Positions 44,858 to 56,544 of a DNA stretch of 64,000 nt are shown here, one piece after another. The notes under the pieces are model-generated. The model was not told the origin of the DNA. It saw nothing but the letters and a program-made list of their open reading frames with translations, and searched no databases. Origin of the DNA: Halictus rubicundus (taxonomy: Eukaryota > Arthropoda > Insecta > Hymenoptera > Halictidae); contig NC_135164.1 of assembly GCF_050948215.1 (NCBI RefSeq), positions 6,887,116 through 6,951,115 on the forward strand, written 5' to 3'. The translations under genes were made by a program, and so were the position numbers. Numbering within the stretch: position 1 is the stretch's first letter; each line of letters begins with the position of its first letter.

Positions 44858-46022
44858 TTAATTTATTATATAATCTCCATCATTATCAAGGACAGTTTGC
44901 CATATTTCCTGCAAATTTTGAATCACCCTCTTCTAGAAATCCAGGGTTCGTGAAGCAAAATATGACTCGAGGTGCCTCCTAACATCTTCTACAGAATGTT
45001 TTATTTCTTAAATCATGTTACGGAGATCTGAAAAGATCAGAGGGAGCAATATCCGGTGAGTACGGGGGTGCGGTAAAATTTCCCATTGCAATTCTTTGAT
45101 TTTTTCCTGAGTGAGTTTCGCTGTATGGGGCCGAGCACTGTCAATTTGCAGTATTACACCTTTTCTCTGGACCAAAGATGCCCTCTTTTTCAATAGTTCT
45201 GAATACAGCCGTTGCAATTGCTGACAATACAACTCGGCAGTAACTGTTTCTCCAGGTTTCAACAACTCAAAGTATGCCACGACAGTTCCTCCAAATGCAC
45301 AGTAACACCTTCCTAAGTGATAAGCTAGGTTTAGGGGTTGATTCGCAGAAAGCCATTGCTTCGAACGCTTTATGTTATCATAAAGAATCCATTTTTCATC
45401 TCCGGTAACGATTCCGCTAAGAAATGTACCTCTACGAAATCTGGACAGCAATCAAGTGCAAATTGATCAACGAATATTTTTATTGCTCTCAGATAATTGA
45501 TGCGGTACCCATATTCCTTGCCTATATGCCTTTTCCATTTCGTGTAGGTGCCTTTGTGTAGTCGACCATGTGTACCCAAGGCTTCTCGATAATTCTTGTA
45601 AACCTAATTTTGGATCAGCTTTCACTAGAGATTTTAGGGTGTCATTATCAAATTCAACTGGTCGTCCGAGGCCTGTCAGAGAGATCATAATCACCGGCAG
45701 CAAACCTTCTAAATCAACGTTGACACTTGTCGACCTTCAATACATCTCCATAAGCATCGCAAATTTTCTTTGTTGTCCCCGTTGCATTAACCAGTTAGCT
45801 ATAGCGACCTCTTTGAAAATTGTCTACCCAAGTTGCGTCGCAAAAATCAACCGCTGTTCGAATTACAGCTGTTTCGACGAGTATACTCGTCACGCCACAA
45901 AATATTGCCATTTCTTCGTGACGAGTATGCTCGTCGAACACAGTTGACTGGTTAAATCCCGCACGAAAATGAACAAGTATGCAAGGACGAATATGATCCT
46001 CGGAAGGTACGGACGCCGCCAT
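44858..46022 (-). pseudogene. Mariner transposase, interrupted by a MITE and frameshifts
   Basis: It begins MAASVPSEDHIRPCILVHF (ATG 46020-46022) up to RAGFN, where the TTAA MITE sits. After the MITE the reading resumes TTKKICDAYGD, KCQRWFRRF and GRPVEFDNDTLKSLV, then WVPHQLSESNKNIR. The first catalytic motif is VTGDEKWILYDN and the second is LQIDSARPHTAKL (aspartate kept, the usual following N is S). The third (PYSPDIAPSD) survives only in a shifted frame and is truncated. The tail LQEIWQTVLDNDGDYIIN ends at 44858-44860. The subfamily is uncertain; it differs clearly from the cecropia- and mauritiana-like copies here. Confidence 0.87.
45787..45955. mobile_element. TTAA-6 MITE with internal palindrome
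   Basis: TTAACCAGTTAGC at the left and the inverted TTAACCAGTCAAC at the right (TTAA 45787-45790 and 45952-45955), 169 bp. Inside, cgacgagtatactcgtcacg and cgtgacgagtatgctcgtcg form a strong hairpin around 25 bases. It lies within the mariner transposase between codons for FN and AT. Confidence 0.88.
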
Positions 46023-46184
46023 TTTATTACAGGGTTGCAAAAGAAGAAATTGTACTTTTTAGAATATTTCGAACACAGAGCTTTACCGGAAACTGTAAAA
46101 GGATGCGTGTTCAACGATCGGTACAGAACCGAAGGCGAAACAAATTCTTCGCAAATAATTGATCACTGATGGGCACCCCTAATA

Positions 46185-47365
46185 TTTCGTTCGATGATCG
46201 AACACTGTTCAATCGAGGTTCGTACCGGGGTGCTCTCCCCTTCCGAAAATCGTGGGGAGACGTTCGCGATCGAGGACCGTCGATTGACTCGAGTTGTCGC
46301 GGCCGAAACTTTGCGGAACTTTTCTCGAAGACGAAGCCGCGGCCACTCGATGCCCGCACCAAAGTGGTTGCACACTTTCGGGAAGCTATTACCGAAGAGA
46401 CGGCGGACGTCTTCGAGGCCTGAAACCACGAACGTGTTTCCGCTCTGCTCCGGATAGCCGTTCGGGCGTCTGTTCCCGTAAAATTATTTTCGAACCTGTC
46501 TCTCGTGCTTTCGCATCGGTCGCGTCGTCGACGATGCAGGAATTACAGGGCTGCCACTTGGCGAAATTAAAATTTCACCGAATCGATACGGTCTTCGACT
46601 TGTTCGCCAAGTTTTCCACGAGCGCCTCTGGCGTCTCGCGGAAGGTGTATCGCGGCTTTCTTCAACGTCGTGCCACGGTGAAGTGCACCCCGGTGACGCC
46701 GCGTATATTTTCGTAGGGAGACGGCCGAGATGAAAGCGAACACTGGTACGCGTTCGTGGGGAGCGACATACCCTTAACAAGCATAATTGGAGCAGGTGGC
46801 CGGCCATGGCTGCGGTTTCCTTGCATAGATAACTACCCAAAGGTATTCCACCCTCTGTCCTACCGGGCCAGTCGCCTTTGTTGTTGATTCACCCTACTAC
46901 CAGCGACTACGATCTTTCGCCGCTTAATGAATTAAGCTACGACGCGACCAGAACTAGACTCTCCGCAAGCGGAACTATAATAACGTCCCGCTGTAGCAAC
47001 GCCGTGCGCCAGCTAAAAGCTTAAACAAAGTTTAACGGCGTACAAAATATTGCAGCCGGCAGTCTCCTCTATAACATCAAAAAGCAGAACGGATATAAAT
47101 TAATCTTACTAATTCAAACGAATCCTTTTCGTTGCAGATACAGACGCTAATAATTCTACTTGCGTCGATGAATCTCGTGTTTAATTTTAGTATTGGTAAG
47201 TTCCACGTGCGTAATTTGTAATTTAAAACGTTAGACATTTCATCAAGAAATTAATCAAAATCGATTTCAGTCACTATTTTAGGCACTGAAATAACTTTTA
47301 TGCAATGCTGATACATATCTCGCAAGTAAGTGCATAGGTAAACTAAATATTATGAACATGAATGC
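46185..47365. other. Unique sequence, no gene recognised
   Basis: GC-rich to 46850, AT-rich later. ORFs at 46294-46716 (+) and 46484-46840 (-) overlap in antisense and have no domain. Confidence 0.4.
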
Positions 47366-47369
47366 ATAC

Positions 47370-47579
47370 ACGGGGTCCATTGAGGACCCCACTTACCTAA
47401 TTCCTTGCCAACTTTCATTACAGCAACAATTTATTTCTGTAAACACATTAAACATAACCTAAATATTGACAGCAGCAAATGGCTGAACTCTCGGTTCACA
47501 AATGGCGCGGCTAAATATGTTAACACAAAATCCAACACTGGGGTCCTTTGCGGACCCCACTCATTCATTTAAGGGTTAA
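47370..47579. repeat. Paired GGGGTCC hairpins ending at TTAA
   Basis: Two short perfect hairpins, ggggtcc-attg-aggacccc near 47374-47392 and ggggtcc-tttg-cggacccc near 47540-47558, bracket about 150 bp. The right one is followed by catttaagggttaa. It may be a TTAA MITE whose left end is decayed. Confidence 0.45.
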
Positions 47580-50500
47580 TGTGTATCGTGTACACGTACT
47601 ATTCCACGATCTGCTGTCTGAGAAAACTGGTTTGTTCCACTGAATCGTCAATTGAAGGAGCTAATATATTCCGACCGGCGCCATGCTCGGCCTTCTTTTA
47701 ACCAGAAAAGGGTCAGAAATGCTTCATAAGAAAAACCACAAAAAGCTTCGTAAGAAGATAAATAAAATCAAAAAAATATTGTCATTGTTATGTCACATGT
47801 TTCGGTTATCGAGTTTCTGGACCCGCGAACAATAGCGTGCGCCTACCAAACGTTGATATTGCAAAATATCGCGTTTCTCTATACACCGAACTGTCTCGAA
47901 GGTTGACGCCGCGTAGGCTGTTCCAAAGATTGGAGATAACGAAGAGGAGGGTAGGAGCTGGCGATGAAACAGGGAGCCGAGTCAGGGGTGAGACTCGAGC
48001 CGACCCAATCGATAGAGTGCTCATTCGATATTCGTAGTTATTCAAGTGCGTTTCTGTCTACCATACCGCGAAATCTCTCTAAACTCTAAACGCAAGCACG
48101 GGGGGAGGGGGTGAGGGTGGGTTTTGCGCTGTGTTCACGGTGGTGAGACGCGAATGGAGTAGCCGCCAGGCCCACCCGATCTCCAATCTTCTCTTCCCGG
48201 ACATGCGCAGTCGGAACAACCCCTAATACTCGGTGGACCTACTCCATAGTTACCGCGCCGCACCCTATGCAGAAGGGGTGGAACGTGCGCGACACGTGGA
48301 TAGCCAGTCAGTCCGAAAGCAAACCACAGATATACTAACCGAGCAACGTTGTTCGGTATTTCTCGTTTGCTCTTTTCCCAGCCTTTTTTCCCGCAGGATC
48401 GACGCGTGTTTGATCACGCCATGAGTCTTCTCCGAGTCTCTGAATGAGTGATTGTTGGGCCACGAGAAGATGCCACGCGAAATGATGCCACTCGTAAAGT
48501 CGACGTATACGTTCTGCACCGATCGGACAAACGTTCTTTAATGCGTTTGAGTATACACTGGGACTGAAAAGTATTCGAAGGCAAGGAAATGAAAATTTCA
48601 CCAAAAAACGACGGTCTGCTTGAATGTCCGTACAGAATCTTCATCACGAGTCTGGCTCGTTATTGTGGGGCAAGGGGTTGAAGGTTCTGAAGGGACACCA
48701 TGATCGAATCGATTTGGGCAATTGCGAAATACTTGCTCCCTTGACGCGAAGTAGGGAAGCATAGGTATACTTGTAAGTTTCTGCGTGGCATCTTTCCGCG
48801 AACGAACGATATGTATTTTCTCAGGTGGTAGCGTGCGCCCGTGTGTACCTGTCCGGGAGGTTTGAGTGCAGCGGGTCGTAGAAGCTCCTTAACACCGTCG
48901 AGACAAAAGCAATTAGAGTCGGCTGGCCAGAGTAACTCGAGACTCTGACCTCGTCTGTCGGTGACTTCAAGCCTGATTCAGGAGCGTAACCCGCAGTTTC
49001 CCTCTCGTGGCGCTCTTGCCGTCGAAAGGGAGCTCGTGCCTCTAGACACCGGAGCTCGATAATGTCTCGGAAAGTGAGTGGGTAATTTGATTGCGTCCTA
49101 AGATACCGGAACAGGAAGTTGATGTAGTTTCGGAGGAGTTCCTCTACTCTATCATGCCCCCCCTATTCTACCAACCCTCCGTGTTCCCTCTCCTCCTTCC
49201 TCTGCCTCTTTCGAGGCTGTCAGTCACCGTTAACTTTAAATCAACTCTTCCGCCCCGATAAACCGTCGCGCCTCTTAAAAATCGTTAACATCCCCGAAGC
49301 CTCCAAGTTCGCTACGGCCACCCTGTGCAGACTCGGAATTTTCTCTTAATAGGGCGCGCGCTGAACAGGCTGCCATTTAAATAATTGCAAGCTTGCAAAA
49401 CCCACGCGAGTTTCCTTCGATTTTCACCCCCGTAGGCGTTACACGCGATTAATTCCCCGAGAAGAAGCCTCGGAAGATAATGGGCAGCGAATGACCAGGT
49501 TGATGGAATTCGATCCGGCAAATCCACTCCGGCTGTTCCTCCGGTTATTGTTAGCGTAACCCTTCGTCGAAACGAAGAGGACTCGCGTTTCTCCGGACGT
49601 CCCCATTATTTCCTCGGTTGTCGAGCGTTCATAAAATCGAATCGGTAATTTGTTTTCTTCGCGGATCCCGTAATATGGAACGCGCCCGCGCGATTAAATT
49701 GCGCCCGACACATACAGACGCGCCCGCTCGTTGCGATTCCCATTCGTTTTACACGCGGGACACGTATCGTCGGTGGAAATCTCGTTTCGGAATCGATTAG
49801 CCGGCAGCACGTAGGATCGTCGCTCGCTACTAAAAATGTCGCCGAGAATTAATTGCACGCGAAGGCGAAACAATAATCGCGGGACCGGCCGTCCTTATTT
49901 TCGCGATCCGATAAACGATACCCGGGAATCCTCGAATCGTTTGGTAGCTGGACGTGTGCTGGCTTTTCCGCGCGAACCGAGCGCATCAACCCCTTCGCGC
50001 TCGAAGCGGTTTCAACGCGACAGCAGGCTGCCCCGGAATTTCATCGGACCGGAAATCGGTTCGATCCCGCGCGATTTTCTTGATTTTACGTATTGTTTTG
50101 CGAGCATTACGCCGGGCGAAACGTTTCACCGAACGCGGACCGGGTTAGATGTTTCTCGAATGGAAGCTATAAAGATGTAATGTATGTGTGCACGTGTACG
50201 TAACCGTTGCGTGACGCAAACACACCGTTGCCGGGCTAATATAAACTTTATTGCTTCCACGTAAGAGTCCGTCCGACACGGAGTGAGTCATACCACCCGA
50301 GTTATACATAAAACCTTTAACGCGCCGAAATAATTAAAACGCGAACGTAATCTCGTTGGGTTTTTTAACGGCAGACACTCCCGCGCAATCGTACACCCGC
50401 AAAGCTGGGTCCGTGTGATGCAGAATAATATATTCTGTTCTTAATAAAACTTCAGATCACACGAGAGGAAGGGCGAGAGAGGAAGAACGATTTTCCCGGG

Positions 50501-51411
50501 AAAATACACGGCTCTTCATTAGCGTTAAGTTGTATTAATTGTACCCGCTGGTTCTGGAACCATCGACACGATTAATACCTCCACCGAGGTTGATATTGAC
50601 TCTTCAAATATTTTGAGTGGCGGCCGGGCTGTATGCCTTCGGGCTGCGGCTTGTATTTTGCAGGCAAATTTATGCTGTTGCATTCATCGAACAATTTCTA
50701 TTCATTCGTAGCGTCGTACATCAAACTGTAATTGGTCGATCGAACATTCGCGCGACTCGGCGCATCAGTGGAACAATTGAAATATCATTTTGCAAATTCC
50801 GTTCTTGAAAGTAACGATCCGTGGCTGCGCCGCGCCGCGCCGCTTTCGAGTGCACTCGAGTCTCTCTTTTCAAGCTTCGTGGAACCGCTGTATCGTATAT
50901 TTTCATTGACGTGGGCCTTCCGATTCATCGACCGTTGACCCAAAAACGAATTCCCAGTTTGCCAAAGATAGTTCGGCGTAGATAATTCTGGTAGAAGCTT
51001 ACGGAAAGTTGAGAAACGTGGTTAAACTATATCTGAGGAAACCAGACATTTTTAACTTCTTTTCATATAACCCTGTAGATTTTGGCGAGAAAATGTCGAA
51101 AATCCAAGCTTCGATCCTAGGAGATCACTAGTTCAAGAATTATGTGTGTGTAAAGATGTGCGATTTCCAACGTTCTTGACAGGTAAGGGCGCCGCCATCT
51201 TGGTATGTAGTGACCAACGCGCGTCGCTAGATGGCACCATGAGCACGTGGTAATGCCGATAACGTAGAACACGATAAAAATACAATGAAATAAAATGAAT
51301 ATACAATATGTTTTGGATTATGCTCGTATAACGTCAGCATTTAACCCTTTGTGGCATTATAGATGAATATAAAGTAAAGCAAAGCAAGTCATGTACAGTA
51401 CAATAACATAT
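47580..51411. other. Unique sequence, no gene recognised
   Basis: This is the longest stretch without identifiable repeats. It is GC-rich and CpG-rich at 48100-50300 with mutually overlapping ORFs (none above 115 codons) and no domain. It is probably intergenic or intronic host DNA. Confidence 0.4.
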
Positions 51412-51413
51412 AC

Positions 51414-51700
51414 AGTGACTCTTATTAGTATTCGTACTCTGTATGAAAAACGATAACTTTTTCATATTGGCCATGCGACTTTTTTGGAGCAGTTAGAGCT
51501 ATTAGTTGATTGCTTGACGTGAAAAAACATTTTTAAAAAATTGCAATTGGACGGAATTGCAGAGAAAATACTAAACGTTGTCGTTTACAACTTTACCAGC
51601 GACGAAATATTCTTATATAAGGACGAAAACTTGAGGCACGTGGAACCATTTTTTGACGGTAATGTAGTCACTCTACCTTATCGCGAATCTAAGACGACCG
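51414..51700. repeat. TA-1 foldback end continuing into 209-bp-satellite-like sequence
   Basis: It begins cagtgactcttattagtatt after TA, and runs through attgcaattggacggaattg. It then continues into attcttatataaggacgaaaac and cactctaccttatcgcgaatct, which are words of the 209-bp satellite unit (32866-33556). Confidence 0.7.
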
Positions 51701-52407
51701 GGCCCTTCTGCAATATTAGACATTCTTATATTGTGAAGAATAATGTACAAGCTTAAAAATGCAATGTAAAATATTTAGTACACGGTGATTGTCAAACGAT
51801 GTTCATGTATTTTAACCTCTGTCGTGCGTTTCAGAATTTCGAATGTAGTATCGAACGGAAAGGTCTGTGACTGGTTTCGATGGATAATAAGATCGGAATA
51901 AAGTGCACCTCCGAGAGCAATACTCGGGTTTCGAATTCGCGGCAGCACACGGTTCGGGAAGATGGCGAGGCAGGGCGAGGATGGGCGAGGCAAGTTTCGC
52001 GATAAAGATTTGCAATTCCGCCTATCGCCGCCGCGGCTCGTCTGGCCCGCGTGTTGCTCGCGACGAATTTTAAATCTGCCGGACACCGAACGCGGCGGAA
52101 AACTTTCGCGGAAGTTTCTGCACGCTGTTCTTTGCTCGCGTCGCTATTATGCGACGGTTCCGGAGAAGTCAACGTCCGCGGGAGCACTCGTCGACGAGCC
52201 CCTGCTCGCCCAAATTAGGCGTTGCCGAATGAAAGAGGCCGCGATGGCGGTTACAATTCTCCCCCAAATTGACTAAGTGCTCCCTTTATTTTCGAGGAAA
52301 ATAGCGCGCTGGTCGTTTTAATAATCCGACCTCTGCCCGGCCGAATCAGGTTCGCTTTTTCACCCAGTCCTGCAAATGAAATATTCGTTCGCGTTGTTTC
52401 TGTTTCT

Positions 52408-53975
52408 TAACCCTTCGCCCCAGGACGGCGGACCTTTCTTGCAACTAGGCTTTTATGCAAAATATAAAATTGTTTGCACGATTACAATGGACCGGGGCCA
52501 AACGGAAATTTCTTTGTCCCTTTAATCATTTTAGTAAGCTGATACCAATACATTGAAATTCTGAAACTATTTGCATCTGTCTCTTACTTCGAATTGTGCC
52601 TATTTATTTATACCATAAATGCAAGTGTATAATTGCCGATGCTTAGGGCCCTTTACAGCTTTAATTACTAATTTTTTAAAATATATTTTTAAGAGTACTT
52701 TTTGTGGACATATTATAGTCTTTCTGTTACTCCCGATGCAACAGACATTCGTTTAGTTTAATTGCCGAAAATTGAGTGCTTCGATTACTATTTTGATACT
52801 CCGGATCGAAATATACTATTAAGACATAAATTCTTAGATACGCGTTAACGTAACCGCCTCTAAATTTAAGTGATTACTATCTCATTACACTTTCAATACT
52901 GCGAAGACTTCCGTCCAATAAATTATTCGAGTGTAAACTGTCAGTTGAATTTGAGAACATCAAATTGAGAGTTTAACCGAAGACATTGAAACTTTAAGCA
53001 TAAATCATAAGCATTATAAGCATAAAAATTAAACTGTGATATCTTGAGCTATATTCATTCGTGCACACAAAATTGTATAAAATATGAGTCATGATAACCT
53101 AACTATTTTTTATCTCTAAAATTGTCTAAAATTGATGGCTCCGAATGAAAATACTTCCTTAAATTTTATCTGAAAGTTCAGAAATTAAATCCCGACGTCG
53201 ATTTTGAATAGTTATGGAACAATTTCTGTATTATTAACAACCATTTTTCGGCAAAAATACGGCAAAAATGGTCCCACGTGTAATTTCCAGAATTTTTGTC
53301 CAAATTAGCGCAACGAGTTGCAATCTCTAGTTTCGGGTACAGAGATTCCTCAGCTCGAAACATTTTGCTTGCGAGCAATTAATTTTCCTGAAATTATGCA
53401 CACCGACCATAATTGTACGCTTCGTGCTACTATCTTTATTGCTGCATAACCAACATTTTAACAGTTATAATCTTTTCGAAATTACTCGTAAATGCTTAGG
53501 TGAACTACTCATGTATCAATTATTTATTGCACGCGCCCCACGTTTTTCGTTTTAAATCTTACAAGTATTTTCATAGTTATTAAAAATTCACAATCACAAA
53601 TTTTCAGGGCTATTTGTAAGGGTTTAGGAATCTGTATGAAGCTAGGAAAAATTATTTTGTACTTTTTAGTCCGTCTTAAAAACGTGGTATATTACAATTT
53701 CTTTTATCTAAATAATTATTTTAGAGTTTTGTGTTTCTTCTATTCATTTCTGTTACAAATGCATGAAAGGCGTCTAGTGATGACGATTAAATCCGCCATA
53801 GGCACTCGTAGAAATTAATTAATAATATAAATATGTCAATTTATAATCTAAATATTTTCCCTTCTATACTTGATATAAAAATGTTGAGTCCACAGTTTCC
53901 CTTCGTACGAAAAATAGCTTTGACCTGGCGGGAAGTAAACTTGAAATACTTCCGGACCGTTAAGGGTTAAGGGGC
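52408..53975. other. AT-rich block between TTAACCCTT-type ends (possible decayed element)
   Basis: An AT-rich stretch without ORFs starts near ttaacccttcgcc (52409) and ends at aagggttaa (about 53967-53975). The first nine bases are inverted copies; beyond them the ends diverge. It may be an old TTAA element or chance. Confidence 0.3.
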
Positions 53976-54200
53976 CGATAAGGTAGAGTGACTACATTAC
54001 CGTCAAAAAATGGTTTTACGTGCTTCCAGTTTTCGTCCTTAAATAAGAATATTTTGTCACTGTTAAAGGGCTCATTCGAAAGAGGAAGGTTCAATCTAGT
54101 ACGCGCTGGCCATGAGGTGCCGATATTATGCAGATATTTGGTAATATAAGCGTTCGAAGTAGGCCAAAAATTGACGATGCGCATGCCGTGGAATCCAAGC
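53976..54200 (-). repeat. Dispersed copy of the 209-bp satellite unit
   Basis: In reverse orientation it shows gataaggtagagtg, aaaaaatggttttacg, ttcgtcctta, gggctcattcgaaagaggaagg and gcagatatttggtaatataagcg, covering most of one unit. Confidence 0.85.
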
Positions 54201-54860
54201 ATTTTTCTGCCATTGGATGAGTTTTCAGGATGACGTCTAGACCAGCGCGCACTAGAAAGTATCTCCGGCTACAAATTGACCTATAATTTGTCTTGATTTC
54301 GTTATTAACTAAAAAATCACGTGACTGCCCCGGGCTCTTAAAACAGCCCCGCGCAATCAACGCTAAAAAGTATCGCTAGAATCGTGAAACCGTATTAAAA
54401 CAACTCTTAAGAAACCATTGATTTGAGCCATCCAATGCCGCAGCATCCCCTTAAAGCTGTTCCGGAAGCGGAGCGGCGAAATCTGTTAACCTCGGTACGA
54501 CTTGTAGCGGTGTTTACCGGGGGAAGCAATACGATAAAGAGATCATAAAAGCGCAAGACAATGATGAAGAATAATAGAATTCCATTTAACGACGAACAAC
54601 CACCCACCACCACCCCCACCGCTCCTCTCGCGCGGAAGCGTTGTTCTCTCACCGTGTTCGGTACGGATCTCTCTCACGGACACACCCTGCACCGCGAATC
54701 ACGAACCACGAACCACGATACGCTCGTAAAACCAGCCTGTATCGTTTCGCTCATTAACTCGCCTCAACAATGACCGTGGGTGTCGGCGTAGTACGTCGAG
54801 ATCCTTTCAACTCCCGCCTATCCACACCCTTCTGGCGGTGGTAGTGCGCATACGCGACGA
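54201..54860. other. Unique sequence, no gene recognised
   Basis: Becomes GC-rich to the right and leads into the purine-rich tract upstream of the secreted-protein exon. Confidence 0.4.
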
Positions 54861-54864
54861 GAAC

Positions 54865-54935
54865 GAGTGAGAGAGAGAGATGGATAAAGAGAGAGAGAGA
54901 GCGAGAGAACAAGAGAGGAGAGGAGAGACGAGCAC
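54865..54935. repeat. Purine-rich (GA)n tract
   Basis: Interrupted GA repeats (agagagagag, gagagagagagcgagag, gagaggagagg) lie about 50-120 bp upstream of the proposed transcription start. Such GA runs are common in insect promoters as binding sites for GAGA-type factors. Use here is inferred. Confidence 0.8.
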
Positions 54936-54979
54936 CACCGAGTCAGGCGAGGCGGTTCGCGCGTAAAATCGCGCCGAGC

Positions 54980-55020
54980 GGCAGTCAGTCGCGCGGAATA
55001 CGGCGCGGGGTGCGGTTTTC
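54980..55020 (+). promoter_or_regulatory. Possible core promoter (TCAGT initiator)
   Basis: The arthropod initiator TCAGT is at 54985-54989, which would place +1 at A54987. A GGTTT at 55014-55018 (+28) is one base off the DPE consensus RGWYV. No TATA box is seen, as is usual with DPE promoters. It lies 190 bp before the ATG of the signal-peptide exon. Confidence 0.35.
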
Positions 55021-55039
55021 CGGTGTTCGTCGTCCTCGG

Positions 55040-55111
55040 ATGGCCATCGCCATCGATTCCCCTCGTTTCCCGTTATCGTTTCTTTTTCATTTCACCCGCG
55101 GCATCCCCTAA
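55040..55111 (+). CDS. Upstream ORF in the presumed 5' leader
   Basis: An ATG in ctcggATGG context opens a 24-codon frame including the stop (MAIAIDSPRFPLSF...). It ends at TAA 55109-55111, 65 bp before the main ATG. If transcription starts near 54987, this is the first AUG and could limit or tune translation of the main frame. Confidence 0.35.
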   Translation: MAIAIDSPRFPLSFLFHFTRGIP

Positions 55112-55176
55112 TCCGCGACATAGTCCGCGCACGCTAGTCGAAATTCCCCGTAACTCGCGCGTGACGATCGCCGAGG

Positions 55177-55255
55177 ATGTGCTTCGCGGGGAACGTGTCT
55201 GTCTTTGTCTTCCTGCTGCTGACACTGACACTGTGTCACGCGAAAAACGACAACT
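55177..55255 (+). CDS. First coding exon of a secreted or membrane protein (signal peptide)
   Basis: ATG 55177 in gaggATGT context opens MCFAGNVSVFVFLLLTLTLC, then HAKNDN. This is a classic signal peptide: short n-region, a strongly hydrophobic core (VFVFLLLTLTL) and a likely cut after CHA. After 79 coding bases comes ACT|GTGAGT (55256 onward), a near-ideal splice donor. Reading on would hit TAG within two codons. The intron is phase 1, the usual phase after signal-peptide exons of extracellular proteins. The exon lies in a CpG-rich segment with GA runs upstream and CT runs in the intron start. The mature protein is not known; no later exon is recognised to 64000. The gene family cannot be named. 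Confidence 0.7.
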
Positions 55256-55277
55256 GTGAGTAGCCTCGCCAATCTCT

Positions 55278-55281
55278 CTTT

Positions 55282-55313
<32 letters not shown>
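55278..55313. repeat. (CT)n microsatellite in the presumed intron 1
   Basis: About ten CT units after a pyrimidine-rich lead, 20-60 bp downstream of the splice donor. Confidence 0.95.
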
Positions 55314-55314
<1 letters not shown>

Positions 55315-55507
55315 TACATCCTCTCCTACACCTGCACCGATGCGCCGATGCACCGAAAACTGGTAGACTCCCGTGCAACGCGATCGAAAAACTATTTAAA
55401 AACTAGGTACATGTGTCCCATGCGGCAGTAAACGCGCAGCACATGTATTAGGCGGAGTAACAAGGTTCGTCCGCATCGATCGTGTCATGTGAAATACGTT
55501 TTTTTTT

Positions 55508-56029
55508 TCACACGTTGACTGCCATGTCAGTCACGTATGACTGACAGTGATCTTTGACCGGGTTTAGGCATTCATTTTTGTCGTGACATGTACTGATAAA
55601 ACGAATTCTATTAAGATATTTAGAATTCAAAAGGGTTAAAACGAGATTCCCTATAATACGTTTTAAATGTCTAGTTTCGCTTTCATTAACCCATTCGCAT
55701 CATAAGGAAATTTAAAAAGAAGGCCTTTATCACTAAACATTTTTTAAAATTATATTTAAGTACAAAAATGACTACAAGTAAAATAACTTCGTATTTCAGC
55801 GTTATAAGGAAAAATCAGAATTACTGCTTTCATCTCCAACAACAGCCTCCATTTCTATTTTTTAGCTAACGAATAATGACAATGACCAACAAAGTTGAGC
55901 GTATGCATACGGCTCCGGTGATAGTGACCAGGAAAATTGAGCGTATATATAATGATGCAAATGGGTTAATTAAATTAGTCCGATTTTGTAAGAATCTCTG
56001 GGAATGATATGTGGCAGTTAACGTGTTAA
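55508..56029. mobile_element. TTAA-1b MITE carrying a nested TTAA MITE
   Basis: The left end CACACGTTGACTGCCATGTC has lost its TTAA. The right end ...GGCAGTTAACGTGTTAA has TTAA 56026-56029. The outer parts are colinear with 11247-13001 (agaattcaaaagggtt, ccctataatac, agtttcgctttcattaa). This copy lacks the Tc3 insertion. Confidence 0.85.
55686..55969. mobile_element. TTAA-5 MITE (CCCATTCGCATCAT ends)
   Basis: TTAA + CCCATTCGCATCAT at the left and ATGATGCAAATGGG + TTAA at the right, 284 bp, TIRs 13 of 14. The related copy at about 12935-12950 reads cattaattaaatta, a single TTAA, and is therefore the empty site. Confidence 0.9.
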
Positions 56030-56544
56030 TAAAAGCCCAGGAACATTTTATGAACGAGATATATTTGGGATGTAGGTCATGGAACAAAATGGCACCGTAC
56101 ATCGTTGGTTAGGGAAGTCTTCTACGGAGCAAGATTCCTCGTGAGAACGGACTTATTATTTAATCTGACATGTTTAAAGAATTGGTTGGAGAGATTGCCA
56201 TATCTGCAGGCCTTTTTGAACAATTTTTTGATTTTTGACACGGGAGTTTACTGTATCTATTTCCGAAAGTTGAACGTACCTTCGCTTCGATGGATATTCT
56301 CGTTTAGGGAACGAACGACCGAGGGCAAAAGATCATTTTGATCGTTGTTCTCGTTGTGCGGGAGTGTATCAGTATTAGTGTCTCAGACACGTGGGCAAAC
56401 TTTGTTGGTACAGGTCCCTTCACACATGTCGGTCCATCGACGGACTTAACTACTGTGGTGGGTCTCCTGAGACCGCTTGAACCCTCTGCAGAGAGACCAT
56501 TTTCTACTTTATCTTTCGATGGGTCTGATCTACCTGTTTTCCTA
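56030..56544. other. Unique sequence, no gene recognised
   Basis: ORFs at 56338-56646 (+) and 56304-56567 (-) oppose each other. The plus one runs into the adjoining MITE. No domain is seen. Confidence 0.4.

Larger units (their letters stand above)
44798..46182 (-). mobile_element. Third mariner family, split by a TTAA MITE
   Basis: The left end TTAGGGGGACCCATAATTAT follows TA (44796-44797). The right end, read on the minus strand, is TTAGGGGTGCCCAT, then 8 extra bases, then AATTATTTG, and is followed by TA (46183-46184). It is 1385 bp including a 169-bp MITE at 45787-45955, so about 1.22 kb without it. The transposase is on the minus strand. Confidence 0.88.
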
